Origin: Phanerochaete sordida
Lineage: Eukaryota; Basidiomycota; Agaricomycetes; Polyporales; Phanerochaetaceae
Reading direction: 5' to 3'
DNA: 64,000 nt
NCBI GenBank assembly: GCA_019973155.2
Contig: BPQB01000013.1
Span: 186,001 to 250,000 of the forward strand
The translations under genes and the position numbers were made by a program. Every line of letters starts with the position of its first letter. Positions within the stretch are counted from its first letter, which is position 1. Shown piece by piece: positions 44,610 through 56,700 of the stretch. A model generated the notes under the pieces. The model did no database searches and was not told the DNA's origin. It saw only the letters and a program-made list of their open reading frames with translations.

Positions 44610-46135
44610 ATGGCCGATACTCAGCAGAACCCCTCAGAAATACAGATCAACGTCAAAGGTCGGCTCGTCGTGCAGAACAGTGGCGAGAGGCTAACACGCG
44701 CGTCCAGGACCCAGCGAGCTCAAGCTCCAGATCACCATTTCCACAGACAAGACCGTACTCGACCTCAAGCAAGCGATCGCCGACAAGTCAGATGTCCCTG
44801 CCGATCGTCAAAGGCTCATCTACTCAGGTGCGTCCCCTACTTCTCTGAATGCCATACAGATAGCTGAGTAACCTGCGAATGCGCGTGTAGGACGTGTGCT
44901 GAAGGTACGTCGCCCTCTCGTATCTTCGATGTGGCTGTGAAAGTAACCTACGTCCGACGGCTCCCAGGATGAGGATCAGCTCACCGTCTACAAGATCCAG
45001 TCTTCACACACCATCCACATGGTCAAGGGCGTGTCGCGTGCCCCGGGACAGACCTCCCAGGCCGCGCCACAACCGCTGCCGACCATGCAGACCGGTCAGA
45101 ATCCGAACGATCCGCTCACCCAGCTGAACGGACACCGCGCGTTCGGTGCCATGGCCGGCTTCAATCCCTTTGCGCAGATGGGCCTGAACACGAACGACCC
45201 AAACATGGTGCGTGACGCGCCGCCTCGTGCAGGAATCTTCACACTAATCTGGCACCGCAGATGCAGGGCATGCTGCAGAGCCCTGAGTTCCTCGGCCAGA
45301 TGTCCGCCATGATGTCGGACCCAGCCATCCTCGAGCAGATCCTCGCATCGAACCCGCAGCTCGCCGCGATGGGCCCGCGCGTCCGCGAGCTCTTCCAAAG
45401 CGAGGGCTTCCGCCAGATGATGTGCGTGCCCGTCCGCGCATCCTTGCTCCGTGCTCACCACGAACGCCACAGGTCGAACCCCGAGACGCTGCGCATGATG
45501 CTCCAGATGTCGAACATGATGGGCGGCATGCCCGGTGGCGCAGGTGCAGGTGCAGGCGCAGGCGGTTTCCCCATGCCTGGTATGCCCGGTGGCGCGGGCC
45601 AGGATGGCGCGAACGCGCAGGGCGCACCTGGCTCCCCAGGCGGCTCCGTCCCGCCCCCCATGTTCAACCCCTTCTTCTTCCCGCCGCCGCCCACTGCCGC
45701 GGCGCAGGGCACCGGTGCTGCGCCTGGCGCGACCCCGGCGGGTGGCGCCGCTGCAGGCCCCACGGCAGGTTCGCCTCCGACGAACCCGTATGGAGGCATG
45801 TTCGACCCAGCTGCGATGCAGCAGATGCTCGGCATGCTCGGCGGCGCTGGTGGCGGACTCGGTGGCGCTGGCGGACTTGGCGGCGGACTTGGCGGATTCG
45901 GTGCTGCCCCTGCGGCGCCGGCAGACAGCAGGCCACCTGAGGAGCGCTTCCAGGTTCAGCTACAGGTGCGTCGCAAGCTGAGGGCATTGCTAAAATGTCC
46001 ATGGCTGACACACGTTCGCAGCAACTGCAAGACATGGGCTTCACGAATGCGCAGCAGAACATCCGTGCGCTGCTTGCCACGGGCGGGAATGTTCACTCTG
46101 CCATCGAATACATCCTCGGTGGTGGCGGTCTCTAG
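44610..46135 (+). CDS. DSK2: Dsk2/ubiquilin-type ubiquitin receptor
   Basis: Seven exons: 44610-44658, 44708-44827, 44891-44904 (14 nt), 44968-45207, 45261-45421, 45473-45965 and 46022-46135; 396 aa. An N-terminal ubiquitin-like domain (about residues 11-75: [37 protein letters not shown]) is followed by STI1-type repeats ([58 protein letters not shown]), a Gly/Pro/Ala-rich linker and a C-terminal UBA domain ([20 protein letters not shown]). This is the complete Dsk2 layout. Dsk2 carries ubiquitinated clients to the proteasome through the UBL and protects membrane-protein precursors. The linker ([19 protein letters not shown]) is low in complexity and possibly length-variable. Confidence 0.93.
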
Positions 46136-46430
46136 TGCGCTATGATTTATATAACATAAATTGCAGGATGGAATTGTAACAGTGTTGATGGACTAGATAT
46201 AGAATCGTATATGCCGTGCTTGTCAACCATGATATGGTCGATTCAGGACCACTCATACGAACTTGGTGTTACGGTATCGCCGGCTTATTCTACGCCCCGA
46301 ACCAGGGGGAGCTCGTGACTTGCGTTAGGAGTTCCGCAAGTCGAGGGCTTCCGCTTTTGGAATTTCATGTTGAACCACGACGTCCAACGTTGAAGACACC
46401 CTCTTTGGCACTCTTCCCTTGGTGTTACCC

Positions 46431-49012
46431 ATGACGATCCAGAAGACTCAAGAGCAGAGTCCGACTTCAGGCCAGGCTGCGTCCTCATCATGGGTGAGAC
46501 TCTTGACGCTTCTAATGTCTCGTTTCTGAAATACCTGGGCTGTGCCTGGCAATAACTTGCAGGCCTCGCTTCTCCCGGAGGCAGAAGAGGCCCGCAGGGC
46601 TCTTGTTGCGGAGCTGAGCCGGGCTCCGATGCTCGAACACCAGAAATTCTTTCCCCGTCTGTTACCGCAACCGCCCGATGGCCTTCGAATCGACGTAGAT
46701 TTGGAGGCTGTCATGGCGTATCTCAAGCAAGGACCCGACCCTGCTCTCAGGAAGACCAATAACGGCTACGTGTGGAAGGCCTTCCCAACTGCGCCCAAGT
46801 ACAGTGAAGCACCCGAAGATGTCATCTTCCAGAAGCTGGAGGATGTCGTGGAGGCGGTGGCTACGGCCGCTAACCACCATCTCATGCAGCTCGAGCTCGA
46901 ATGTACTGCCGTTCGACGCTTCCGATACACCAGCAATCACAACAGGACTCCACTATCTTCCCACAGAAACAGTGAATCTCGCCCCGACGCATATTTCCTG
47001 ACTACCGTTCCCAGCACACCGAGGCCGCGTTGGTGGGATATCGGGCCTGTGGCGGAATTTAAGAAGACGGACACCTTGAAAGACCGCGTCGATGTACGTT
47101 CATTTAGCCATTCGTCCTCTCCTTCTCGCTGACACTTCATAACGCTAGAATTTCAACAAGATTCTGTGGGATCTGAGCATCGTAATGCGTGAAGATCCCT
47201 GTCGCCGCGCAGCGTGGGGGTTTACTATCGAGAATACCACTGTCCACTTGTGGTACTGTGACCGTTCTCAGATCATATCCAGCACCGGTTTCGACTTATT
47301 CGAGGTATGCTTCCTGCCCTCGCATCGCCGTACAATACTCAAGCGAGGAGGTTGTACCAGGACCAGAAGCTATTTGTCCAGTTTCTGCTATCCATAATAT
47401 TCACCGACCCGTCCGGCCTCGGGTGGGATCCTACCATCCGCCGGATAGAGACACCCGTCGATCCCGCGGAGGGTCGGGAGTGCCAGTACGAGATCACCGT
47501 ACACAACACAGTCGCGGGTCAGCCAATTCGGTACCGAACACTGGATATTCTCTTTCACGCTGCTGCAGACGGGATCTTAGGCCGCGGAACACGGGTTTGG
47601 TCTGCCTACCGCGTCGGTACGCAGGCGTCCCCTTCGAATACAGTGGCCGTTAAGGACTGCTGGGTCGAAAGCGATGGAATGCGGGAGGGACATATCATGC
47701 ACAAGATACGCGAGGCCGTAGAGAAGGATGAAGACCCCGACAGCTTGCAAGTTCTGGAAGATCACTTACCCCATATCCTCGCTCACGGAGACGTTCTGGT
47801 TGATGATACACTCGATGCCACTCCCCGATGCCTATCCCCCAGCGATGCCACTGCGACTTCCGAGTATTTAGACCTGGCGCGATCTGCCGAAGTGTCGGTG
47901 TCTCGAGACGACGGTAGCAACCTGCCAAGCTCGCACGACAGCCTGTCTTCATACGTGGACCGTTTCCCCCGCAATAACCTCCGACGAGACCCAATGGTTC
48001 ATTATCGTCTCGTTACTCAAGAGGTTGGGCATGCGCTACGCGACGAGAAATCGCTTCGCTGTGCGTTCCGAGCGATCGGAGACATAACGAAGGGTGCGTT
48101 TGCCGTCTGTTAACGCGTACCAGCCATCCTGATGTCTGCGTAGCTCTGGTTCTCCTGCATACCTACGGCTGGGTCCACCGCGACATCAGCCCCGGCAATA
48201 TTTTGGTCTACAAAGGGAGAGGCTTATTGACCGATTTCGAGTACGCTGAGTGTTGGAAGGAGAACGACCAGGCTGGGCACGCTATGCGACCGGTAGAGTA
48301 TCCAATCTGCCTTCGATGGCGTGTTGCTGATCATCATATCTAGGGCACTCGATGCTTCATGTCGGTGGAGGTTGACATCGGTGACTACGCTTTCAGGGTC
48401 CGTCCATTCGAACCTACGAAGGAAAAGCAGTACATGAAGATGAAGGCGAGCGACGTGTGGCGGCGCTTCCACAGTAGTGAACAACCGTCGAGCGAAGGCA
48501 CGTTCGAATACACGATCCCGCCAGTTCCCTTTCGATACCATCCTCTGAATGATTGGGAGTCACTCTTCTGGGTCTCCGCCTACATGCTCATCAACCGGCT
48601 TGTCGATCCCGGGCTCAACACAGGTCGTCTGAGCCATCCCGCTGTCAAGATCAGCTTACAGCGTGACCTTGCTAGCTCCCTATTCTACAACTCAACGGAG
48701 CGTAGGAAGGTTATAGCCCCAACGGTCTCTGGGAAGGCATTCCTCGACAAACTGATGGCCTGCCTTCATCAAGATCTCCTTCCCGTCGGCCGCCTGCTGG
48801 ATACGATCAGGATGAAGCTGAACATGGCGTACTTGGTAGTCGAGGCAGACTTATCGTCGCGCCCCAACGGTTATGCGTCCCTCCTCTTGATGGCAGACGA
48901 GGTTGCCCCGCTTTATCGCAAAATTTGCGATTATCTCGAGCAAGAGAGTACCCGGGACATCGTCATCACCCGAATCCCACCAGCAGAACAGGTTTCCGAG
49001 GGCCATAATTAG
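46431..49012 (+). CDS. FunK1-type fungal protein kinase
   Basis: Six exons: 46431-46493, 46563-47093, 47149-47304, 47361-48093, 48144-48292 and 48344-49012; 766 aa. The first exon (MTIQKTQEQSPTSGQAASSS) joins in frame to the body. Catalytic residues appear late: WVHRDISPGNIL (Asp508) and TDFEYAE (525-531), where DFE replaces the usual DFG. GTRCFMSVEV stands in for the activation-segment end, and DWESLFWVSAYMLI follows. This order and the long N-terminal region are typical of FunK1 (fungal-type protein kinase), a family expanded in multicellular basidiomycetes. Targets are unknown. The gene converges on DUS1 with only 66 bp between stop codons. Confidence 0.85.
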
Positions 49013-49078
49013 CTCAAGTCACGCAGCGATTGTAGAGTAGAGCATCCAATATCATCCAATCCCAACGCCTCATCTAGA

Positions 49079-50877
49079 CTACGACGCAACGGCGACAGGC
49101 TCACCAGCCTCTTCCTGCGTGAGCCGCACGCGCTTCGCGAGCTCGTCTGGCTCTGGCGTTCGCTCGGAATGCGCACGCTTCCCGACTGCGCTGTCGGGTG
49201 GCGGTGGCGGTGCGTCTACGCCTGCCGGTTCTGTGAGATCGCAGGTGATGAGTTGTTGTACTATCTCAGACCCCTGTAGCAAACATACCCGGCGCGCACT
49301 GGGGCTCGCCGCCCTTGGCGACGACTTCCTCAGCCTTCTCCTCATTCTGTTCCGCCTGCGCTGCAGCCTTGGGTGCCGCACGGAAGTACGGCTGTGCGAC
49401 CCAGTGCGGCATGAGTTTGAGCCCTGTCGGATCGTGTACGGTGATGAGCTCGTCGACGGGTGTGCCTTCCGCGGCCTTCGCATCGGCCTGTACGGTGCAA
49501 TCAGCGCTAGTGCGTCTCGGACGTACCGGATCTAGGACGTACCAGCATCCGCTCATCGAGCTCGCGCACGATGGCCTCGTACTGGTCCCACGCCTCCTTG
49601 TCGCCGACACGCTTGACCTGTATGCGCCCGAGGCGGTCGCGCAGGTCCGTCGCGCGGCCGAGCGCGGGGCGGAGGAGCTTGAAGAGGTGGCCCTTGACGG
49701 CGCTGCCCTTCGTGCGCGTCTTCTGGCCCTTGACGATCGCGAGGTACTCGAGCGCGAGGCGCGTGTGCGGAAGGTGCGCGCCGCCGTCGGACGCGACGCA
49801 CCACGTCGACGGGAGCGCGGGGTCTGCGAGCGACGAGGACGACGCGGCGAGGAAGAGCGCGGGGTTGTAGAGGTTGCCCTCCGCGGACATCACCGCGTCC
49901 GCGCCCGTCGCGGCGAGGCAGGCCTCGATGTCCGAGTGGAAGAGGATGTTGCCGTTCGCAATGACCGGGACGGAGACCGCTTCCTTGACTGCACGGATCT
50001 TTTCCCAGTCTGCGAGGCCCTGGGTGCACGTTGAGATGCGAGCTTGCGTCGCCGCAGAAGTATGCTTACCGAGTGGTGACCCCGTTGTTCGCGGGTACGT
50101 CCGTGGCATGTCAGGATCTGGGCACCTGCGCTCTCGAGCATCTTGGCATACTCCACGGTCTTCTCTACAGTCGGAAACACGCGGAACTTCGCCGTTACGG
50201 GTATGGCGAGGTTCTTATGAAGATTGTTTACTGGTGTAAATGGTCAGCTCTGCCCCTTGGTCTTAGGATGTCACTCACTCATTTTGTAGATGAGATCCCA
50301 TTCATCCTGCAGGAACGAGCCATAGTGCCCTCGCCTGGCGATATCCTGCGGACAGCCCAAGTTGATGTCCACCGCATCGCAATGCCCTTCTACAATCTTT
50401 GCGGCTTTCAGCAGCCAGTCGGGGTCGTTGGCAGCGAATTGGACGATCAAGGGCCTGTCCCCGGGTGCACCTTCTTCACCATTCTCGATGTCAAACATCT
50501 CGGGTCGGTATGATTTACGCTGGTCTTGTGCAAACATCTAAGCTTGAATGAGCCCTCATGAAATTTGCTGCATAGACAAAGAACGTACCCTAGCGTTGAT
50601 CATGGGCGTATAGATGAGCTACCGAGCTCCAGGTAAGCCATCTTCTCCGCACCAGGTGTCTGAGCTGGCTCACCTGCGCGCCATATTTTCTCGATAGTGT
50701 CCTCCACGCCTGCCTAGGTCAATTCAAGCTTCTACCGGCGCAGCACGCTCAGTCACTCACCAGCTCACTCTGGTCCACCATCGGTGCTACCACGTACTTC
50801 GGGCTGCCGAGGACCTTGCGGAAGAAATCATAGCCTCCGAGCTTCGTCTGGGGCGTCGAGGGGCCTGATTGAGCCAT
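49079..50877 (-). CDS. DUS1: tRNA-dihydrouridine synthase, Dus1 type
   Basis: Eight exons on the minus strand: 50877-50762, 50710-50674, 50618-50589, 50537-50279, 50230-50070, 50019-49543, 49487-49289 and 49230-49079; 476 aa. The start at 50877 gives [22 protein letters not shown]-barrel motifs: [25 protein letters not shown], the catalytic Cys123 in [39 protein letters not shown] and [13 protein letters not shown]. Dus1 reduces uridines 16/17 of cytoplasmic tRNAs using NADPH. The C-terminus carries an extension with poly-Pro and a basic KRVRL motif that may act as a nuclear signal. Two exons (37 and 30 nt) are very short. The gene is divergent from the NOPCHAP1-like gene (270 bp). Confidence 0.93.
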
Positions 50878-51147
50878 TCCTGCGTAGAGCAAACGGGCGC
50901 CGCGTAAGCCGCGCAGAAGAAAAGCGGATATTTTGGAGGAGGAAGCGGGCGAGCCCAAGTCAAGCTGAGTGAGGCCGGAAGCGCCGGCGGAGCAGCCGAA
51001 GGGCAAATCTGCGGGCGCGATCTCTCATTCGTCCGATCATTCGTGCACGTGACCCCGGAGCAGACCAAGCGGACCCCGTGGCAAAGAGCAAACGCCATCT
51101 TCCTCTTAACTTACACCTCCTCCACCTTGAACTATGCGAGCGCAAAC

Positions 51148-52004
51148 ATGAGCAACACCCAGAATGACACACACAATGGCAAGACTCGCGCAGTAGAGAC
51201 CCTCGACGTCGAGGGCGAGGCGGAGCGGGAGCAGAGGATGCGTACGTGACCGGCACGCTGCAGCGGAACGTGTACTCAACGCGGAGGTACAGGTGATATT
51301 TTCCAGCAGCTGGACAGCAAGGCAGGGGCGAAGAGCCAGCCAGGGCCCCGGAGCCTTCAGCTTGACTTCGGCGATCGCTCGACTTTCATGGTAGAACCCC
51401 CTAGTGAGCGTAAGTGGCCTGGCCCTCTGCTTCCCCGCAGTGTGCCCAAAGTTGATCCTCTCGCTCTGCAAGTCTTATCGCGGGTGCAGGCATTCCTCCC
51501 GCAGTTCGCAGCTTCAACAGATGAGATAGCGCGTCGTGCTCAGGAGGACCCTGACAGTGTTGATATCGAGAAGCTCATGGGGGAGGAAGACAAGTACATA
51601 CAAATGGTGCGCTTCGTCGTCCACTCTACCGCCCTTGAACTTACGCCTTGCTATCGGATGGTGCGTAGAACTTGGGTCTTGGAGTCTTCGAGGAGCAGGG
51701 AGGAGCACAATCGAGCTCCTCTACAGGTGACTCAGATACCGAAATGCATGCCAGTGAGACATCTGCGACCTCCTCAGACTCAGACTCTACCTCGCACAGC
51801 GACAGCTCGGATTCGTCGGATGGATATGACTCGGACTCTTCTGTCGATATCATCTCGTCGACGATGGCCTCTTTGGCGCAGTACCGACCGATCAAGCCCC
51901 TCCCGCGGCGCAGGTCCACGCGGCCCCAGATCGTCGAACTGCAGGACGCGTCCGCGATGCAGGATAGCGGGTCGTCCTCCAGCTCGGGGGACAGTCAAGC
52001 GTGA
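51148..52004 (+). CDS. NOPCHAP1-like (DUF4598) protein
   Basis: Exons 51148-51241, 51293-51606 and 51669-52004; 247 aa. The central block LDFGDRSTFMVEPP and PLALQVLSRVQAFLPQFAAS, followed by GEEDKYIQM and NLGLGVFEE, matches the DUF4598 pattern of human C12orf45/NOPCHAP1. That protein links the snoRNP core protein NOP58 to the RUVBL1/2 ATPases of R2TP. The C-terminus is a Ser/Asp-rich acidic tract followed by a basic PLPRRRSTRPQ segment, which suggests a nuclear protein regulated by phosphorylation. Assignment is by motif memory and should be treated as probable, not proven. Confidence 0.68.
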
Positions 52005-52595
52005 GGTTGCTTTGGTTTCCGTGTTTTGTAGATTCTTGCTCTCTCCTGGAATGCACCTATTTTTACTGCTCGCACGACCAAGGTCCGCTGGGAGGCGTAC
52101 TTTGACTTTTCCGCGCGTGCCTGCCCGGCCTTCACATGCATGGAAATTAGGCTGGTGATTGGCGTCGAGGCTCGTCCGGCCTGGCTCGGTTGGCGGTTTC
52201 AAATTGTATCTGAGATCAGGTCGTGAGTTGCCCGACCGAGCGAGGGACCGGACTGTGCGCGGTGCATGGGGCGAATATAATGAGCAACCGACCAGCGCCG
52301 CCCGCCCTCGTCCTCTGACCACCACCGCCTCCTTCCCCATCGCGCACATCCTCCCATGGACCCACTGCGCGCTGCCGACCGCCTCTGTTCCGTCGCCGAC
52401 GGCACTGCTTGCATCCGCGGTGCGCTCCCGCTCGAAATAGGCAGGCGGCACGTGCGCGTGAGGTCATGACTGCAGCCGGCATGGACTGGCTAATAGTTGC
52501 GGTCCTACTGTCGTCTTCAACACCTTCGTTCTCTCCTCTTGCTTCTCACCTGTCGCTCTCTTCACCAGCCTCGTCGACGGTACACGCGGCCAGGC
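52005..52595. other. Upstream region of the hybrid histidine kinase
   Basis: 0.6 kb that holds the end of the NOPCHAP1-like transcript and the kinase promoter. An A/T-rich GAATATAATGAG lies near 52272-52284. No coding signal is seen. Confidence 0.4.
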
Positions 52596-55500
52596 ATGGA
52601 CGCCCCCACGGCTGATGAGCGTCAGCTCATCCCGGTATGGTCGTACAAAGTACGTCCGGCCTGCGAACAGCACGAGTCGCCGCTAATTGCTTCCTCTGGC
52701 CCCTGCAGTTGGTCGCCCTCTCGTACTGCATCTCGTGGCTAGGGGCCTACACAAGCACACAGATCATCATTCATGCCAAATACTCGAGGAGGGCCGTTAC
52801 TCGTTGGGTGTGGACCTTCATGGCCAGTGTTGCGTTCGGATTTACGGCGATTTGGTCAATGCATTTCGGTGCGTAGTCATTATATTCACGGTGGCAGCAA
52901 TTTCCTGAATTCTGGAATAGTCGGAATGCTCGCTTGCGGCCTTGACGTGAAGATCACCTTCGACAAAGGCCTGACCTTGCTTTCCGCCCTCGTCGCCATT
53001 TTGTTCACCTTTGCCGCCTTCTCGAGCGGGTATGCTAGCGAGGCGATTGAGAACTCTATCCCGGCGGTCATTCTTTCTAAATGGGCCAAAACGCTGCGGA
53101 CATCGCTGTCGTCGGTCTTCTCGAGCAAACCACAAGCGGACCTCGAGTCTGGATATGCTCCAGTGGCTACATCCGATGACGGCAGAGAAGAGCGCCGGCC
53201 CATTCTGGCCAGCACCTCTGAGCACGGCGGGGACGAAGAAGAAGAAGACGAAGAGGTTCGCCGCTCTGTAGAAAGGCTGCGCGAAGATGAAGCAGCACCT
53301 GCTCGCCCACACTTGCTTCGCGCCAATTCCCTGTTCGTCGGAGAGCTCCCGCGCACTTCGGAAGACTCCTATGAAGGGCGGATCTCGCAATTGTCTGAAG
53401 CGACGACAGCCACGACCCTGCACCCGGCCTCCCCGCCCCACGTCACTCCCACGCCCTCGACGAACCCGCTCCGTCGCTTTCTCGCTGGCTGGACAGCCGC
53501 CGAACCTTCGCCTTCGTCGGAGGTGCCGTCTTCGACACGAACGTCTGAAGACAGTACGCCTCTCACTGCGAGCAGCAGCGATGAGTCTCGTCATCCCGGC
53601 AACCCGGACGGCTCAGGCTCGTCGGGTGCGCACACGGTGCACAGCACAAGCTCTAGCCTATCTTCGCGCTCCTGGAGCGAGCCGCTGCATGCTGGTCTCA
53701 GCCGCGAGGCACGCCTCAGGATCAAGGCCCAGGCGCGCGACAAGCCCGTTCCCAAGTTCGGGTGGAGGTATTGGTTCAAGACGTACTACCAGTCGATAAC
53801 TTTCCTTGTCAGTGTGCGCGCGGCGATCTGGGGCCTCGCCATCGTCTTCATGCACTACTGCGGGATGTGGGCCATGGAGATTCCGGAAGGCCGCATCGCA
53901 TGGGATTGGAAGATCGTCATCCTGTCGTACCTCGTCGCGTTCTCTGTCTGCTTCGTCGGGTGCGTCGCCATGGTCCACATGGAGGTGCACTTCGGGCGCC
54001 AGGTGGCATTCAGCACTATTGCTGCCGTCGGGACGTGCTCTATGCACTACACTGGTGCGTTAACCCCGCTATACGTGCGCGTTCACGACGTCATTGACGT
54101 CTTGTGACAGGCATGTGGGCGGCGACGTTCTACACCAGGGCGCCACCCTCGCCCGACCCTAGGTACCCTGAGTACCTCCCTTTCGCGATCCTCGTCATCG
54201 CCATATTCGTCTGCGTCATCTCTAACGCCGTCCTGGCCCACAATGCCATTCTGTCGAGAAACCGCATGGCAGAGGTGATCCTCACCAAACGGCGGTTCTG
54301 GCGCATCATGGCCGAGAAGGAGGCGGCGGAGCAGGCGAACGAGCTCAAGCAGCAGTTCATCTCCGTTGCAAGCCACGAGGTGCGTCTCCGCTTCGACCGT
54401 GAGCGACCTGGGCGCGCTGACTGTTTATGCAGATTCGGACGCCGCTGCACGCGGTGAACGGATATTGCGAGCTTTTAGCCATGACCGATCTCACGGAAGA
54501 GCAGGCGGTCTATGTCACCAGCATCCAGCAGGCGTGCCACGCAATCAATGTCATCGCTGGCAATGTGCTAGGTACGCCACGATCTACCCAAATTTATCAC
54601 ATATACTGAGCGTACTCGATAGATTTCAGCAAGGTATGTCTGCCGCAGGCTAGCGCAGATGAGTTTGCTTATCTTCATTAGTTGGACCGAAACAACGTCG
54701 AGCTTTCCGCGCGGCCCGTCTTGGTGGACCTGAGGAAGATGGTCGAGGACCAGGCTCGCATCATCGAGACCCGCGATGCATCTAACCCGCATCGGAACGT
54801 CGAGGTCGTAGTCTTCGTGGACAATAATGTCCCGCGGGCTGTGTACCTGGATGAGACATACACTTATCGAGTGAGTGCACCCGTTCCATGCGCACGTTCG
54901 TATCTGACCCTCCCCCTAGATTCTGATGAACGTGAGTTATGCGGATGTCTTGCCTCCCGAGAATGCACACTAATCTATCTGTAGCTCTTGTCGAACGCCC
55001 AGAAGTTTTGCGAGGAAGGCTACGTCTGTGTCCATGTGGCTATGGACTCGGACACTCGTGTCGCCATCAAGATTAGCGACACCGGCTGCGGCATCCCCAA
55101 GTCGTTCCGCAACGCTCTGTTCCAGCCCTTCCGCCAAGCAGACAGCTCCCTTACGCGACCGAAACAGGGTACGGGACTCGGCCTGAGCATCGTGAAGCAC
55201 CTGGTGCAGCGGATGTCCGGCGAGGTCGACGTCGAGTCGGTCGAAGGCGAGGGAAGCACCTTTACCGTCAAGCTCCCTGTTACATTGCCATCGAACTCGC
55301 CTATGCAGCCGACGGCACCGCTCTCGGTCAGGAAGCAGATCAAGGTCATCAACCGGAACGAGCGCACCACGAAGCTCTTCATCGACTTGTGGTCGCGGCA
55401 TGGCTTCAAGGCCAGCGGTCTGTCGCTCGAGGCCTCGCTGCACGATCTGGCGAAGGACGCCGACGTCGTGTGGGCGGATGTGCAGTCCGTGCGGCAGCAG

Positions 55501-56393
55501 CGCGTCCTGCGCGAGCTGCTGCACGGCAGTCAGGCGCTCAAGCTCCCGGCGTTGTTCATCATGTACTCGGACGTGCGGGAGCTGTCCGTGCTCGAGCCGT
55601 CGCTGTCGAACGCGCGCAACGTCGTCCTCGTCAAGCGCCCCGTCGTCACGCACAACCTGCTCGAGATGCTGCAGAACCCGGAGCCGCACATGGGCTCGCA
55701 CATCACCGCGACGCCGTCGCGCGTGCGCTTCGCGCTGCCCGAGGGCAAGCTGCCGATGACGCCCATGGAGGAGCGCAAGGAGCCGTCGCTCATGTCGATG
55801 TCGTTCCCGCCTCTCTCCACGCCGCCGCTCGCCGACTCGGAGGCGCAGCCGTTGATCCCGCTCCCGGAAGCTACTCCTGCTGCCACTACGCCGCCGCTGG
55901 AGAGAGAGAAGATCCTACTCGTGGAAGATAACATGGTCAACCAGCATCTTGGCAAGCGTCTGCTCGAGAAGCTCGGCTACGCGGTGGTGACCGCAAGTAA
56001 CGGTCAAGAGGCGGTTGACAGAGTCAGCCAGACAGCATACTTCTGTTGCTTCATGGATTGCCAGATGCCAGGTATGCGTCATCACTGTCTGCGCTCGATG
56101 CCTTGCTGACATGTCTATCCTAGTACTGGACGGCTTTGCGGCAACGCAGAGAATCCGAGAGCTGGAGAGTAATGGCACTGTCCACGGGCGGTTACCCATC
56201 ATCGCCCTTACTGCGAATGTCAGTACCGAGAGCGAAGAGAAGTGCCGCGCCGCCGGAATGGACCATTTCTTGCCAAAGCCCTTCAAGATGAATGGTACGT
56301 CGGTTTCCTTGTCTCGTTCGCTCCCGTCTGACCCGCTCGCCAGACTTGAAGAACGCGCTGGCTCATGCAAAAGACTCGCCAAGTACAAGCTAG
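52596..56393 (+). CDS. MHYT-domain hybrid sensor histidine kinase
   Basis: Eleven exons: 52596-52649, 52709-52868, 52921-54054, 54111-54379, 54433-54571, 54623-54633, 54682-54870, 54920-54931, 54985-56071, 56124-56294 and 56344-56393; 1091 aa. MHYT-type membrane motifs are IWSMHFVGML (about 66-75), FMHYCGMWAME (about 380) and CSMHYTGMWAA (about 444), with an acidic and Ser-rich insert of some 250 residues between the first and second. Then come a linker helix, the H-box SHEIRTPLHAV (His538), the N-box LLSNAQKF, G boxes DTGCGIP and GTGLGLSIVK, and a receiver with LLVEDN, Asp1014 in FMDCQMP and the Lys in PKPF. The MHYT module is thought to sense gases through bound copper; the signal is unknown. 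Output would go through an Hpt phosphorelay. Confidence 0.92.
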
Positions 56394-56700
56394 CTCATTC
56401 CACATCTCTAATTTATTCCCTCCTTCGATCTTGCTTTCGCCACGGACTCCTCGCATCACTATCGCATCCACATCTTGTTCATCGTTGTCATCTCATCGCA
56501 ATATTGTCGCGCTAGACTTTGTCACCATCTCTCCCACTTATCGTTCGCGCTGTCACATATCTACCTCTGGAACTGTTTGTTGTATTGTACGCTTTATCTT
56601 GTCCTAATATCTATCCCTACGCCCCTGTATCTTGTATTTCATCAACGTCGTTCTTGTGATCCAAACATGGGTATCGTGCCGACTACGCTATCGTAGATGT
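56394..56700. other. Convergent 3' flanks
   Basis: T-rich spacer between the converging histidine kinase and AhpC/TSA-like genes; probably 3' untranslated sequence of both. Confidence 0.5.

Noticed and set aside
51410..51440. Possible 31-bp intron (GTAAGT...CCGCAG) in the NOPCHAP1-like gene
   Set aside because: Removing it shifts the frame and destroys the conserved VLSRVQAFLPQ block; the unspliced frame is continuous.
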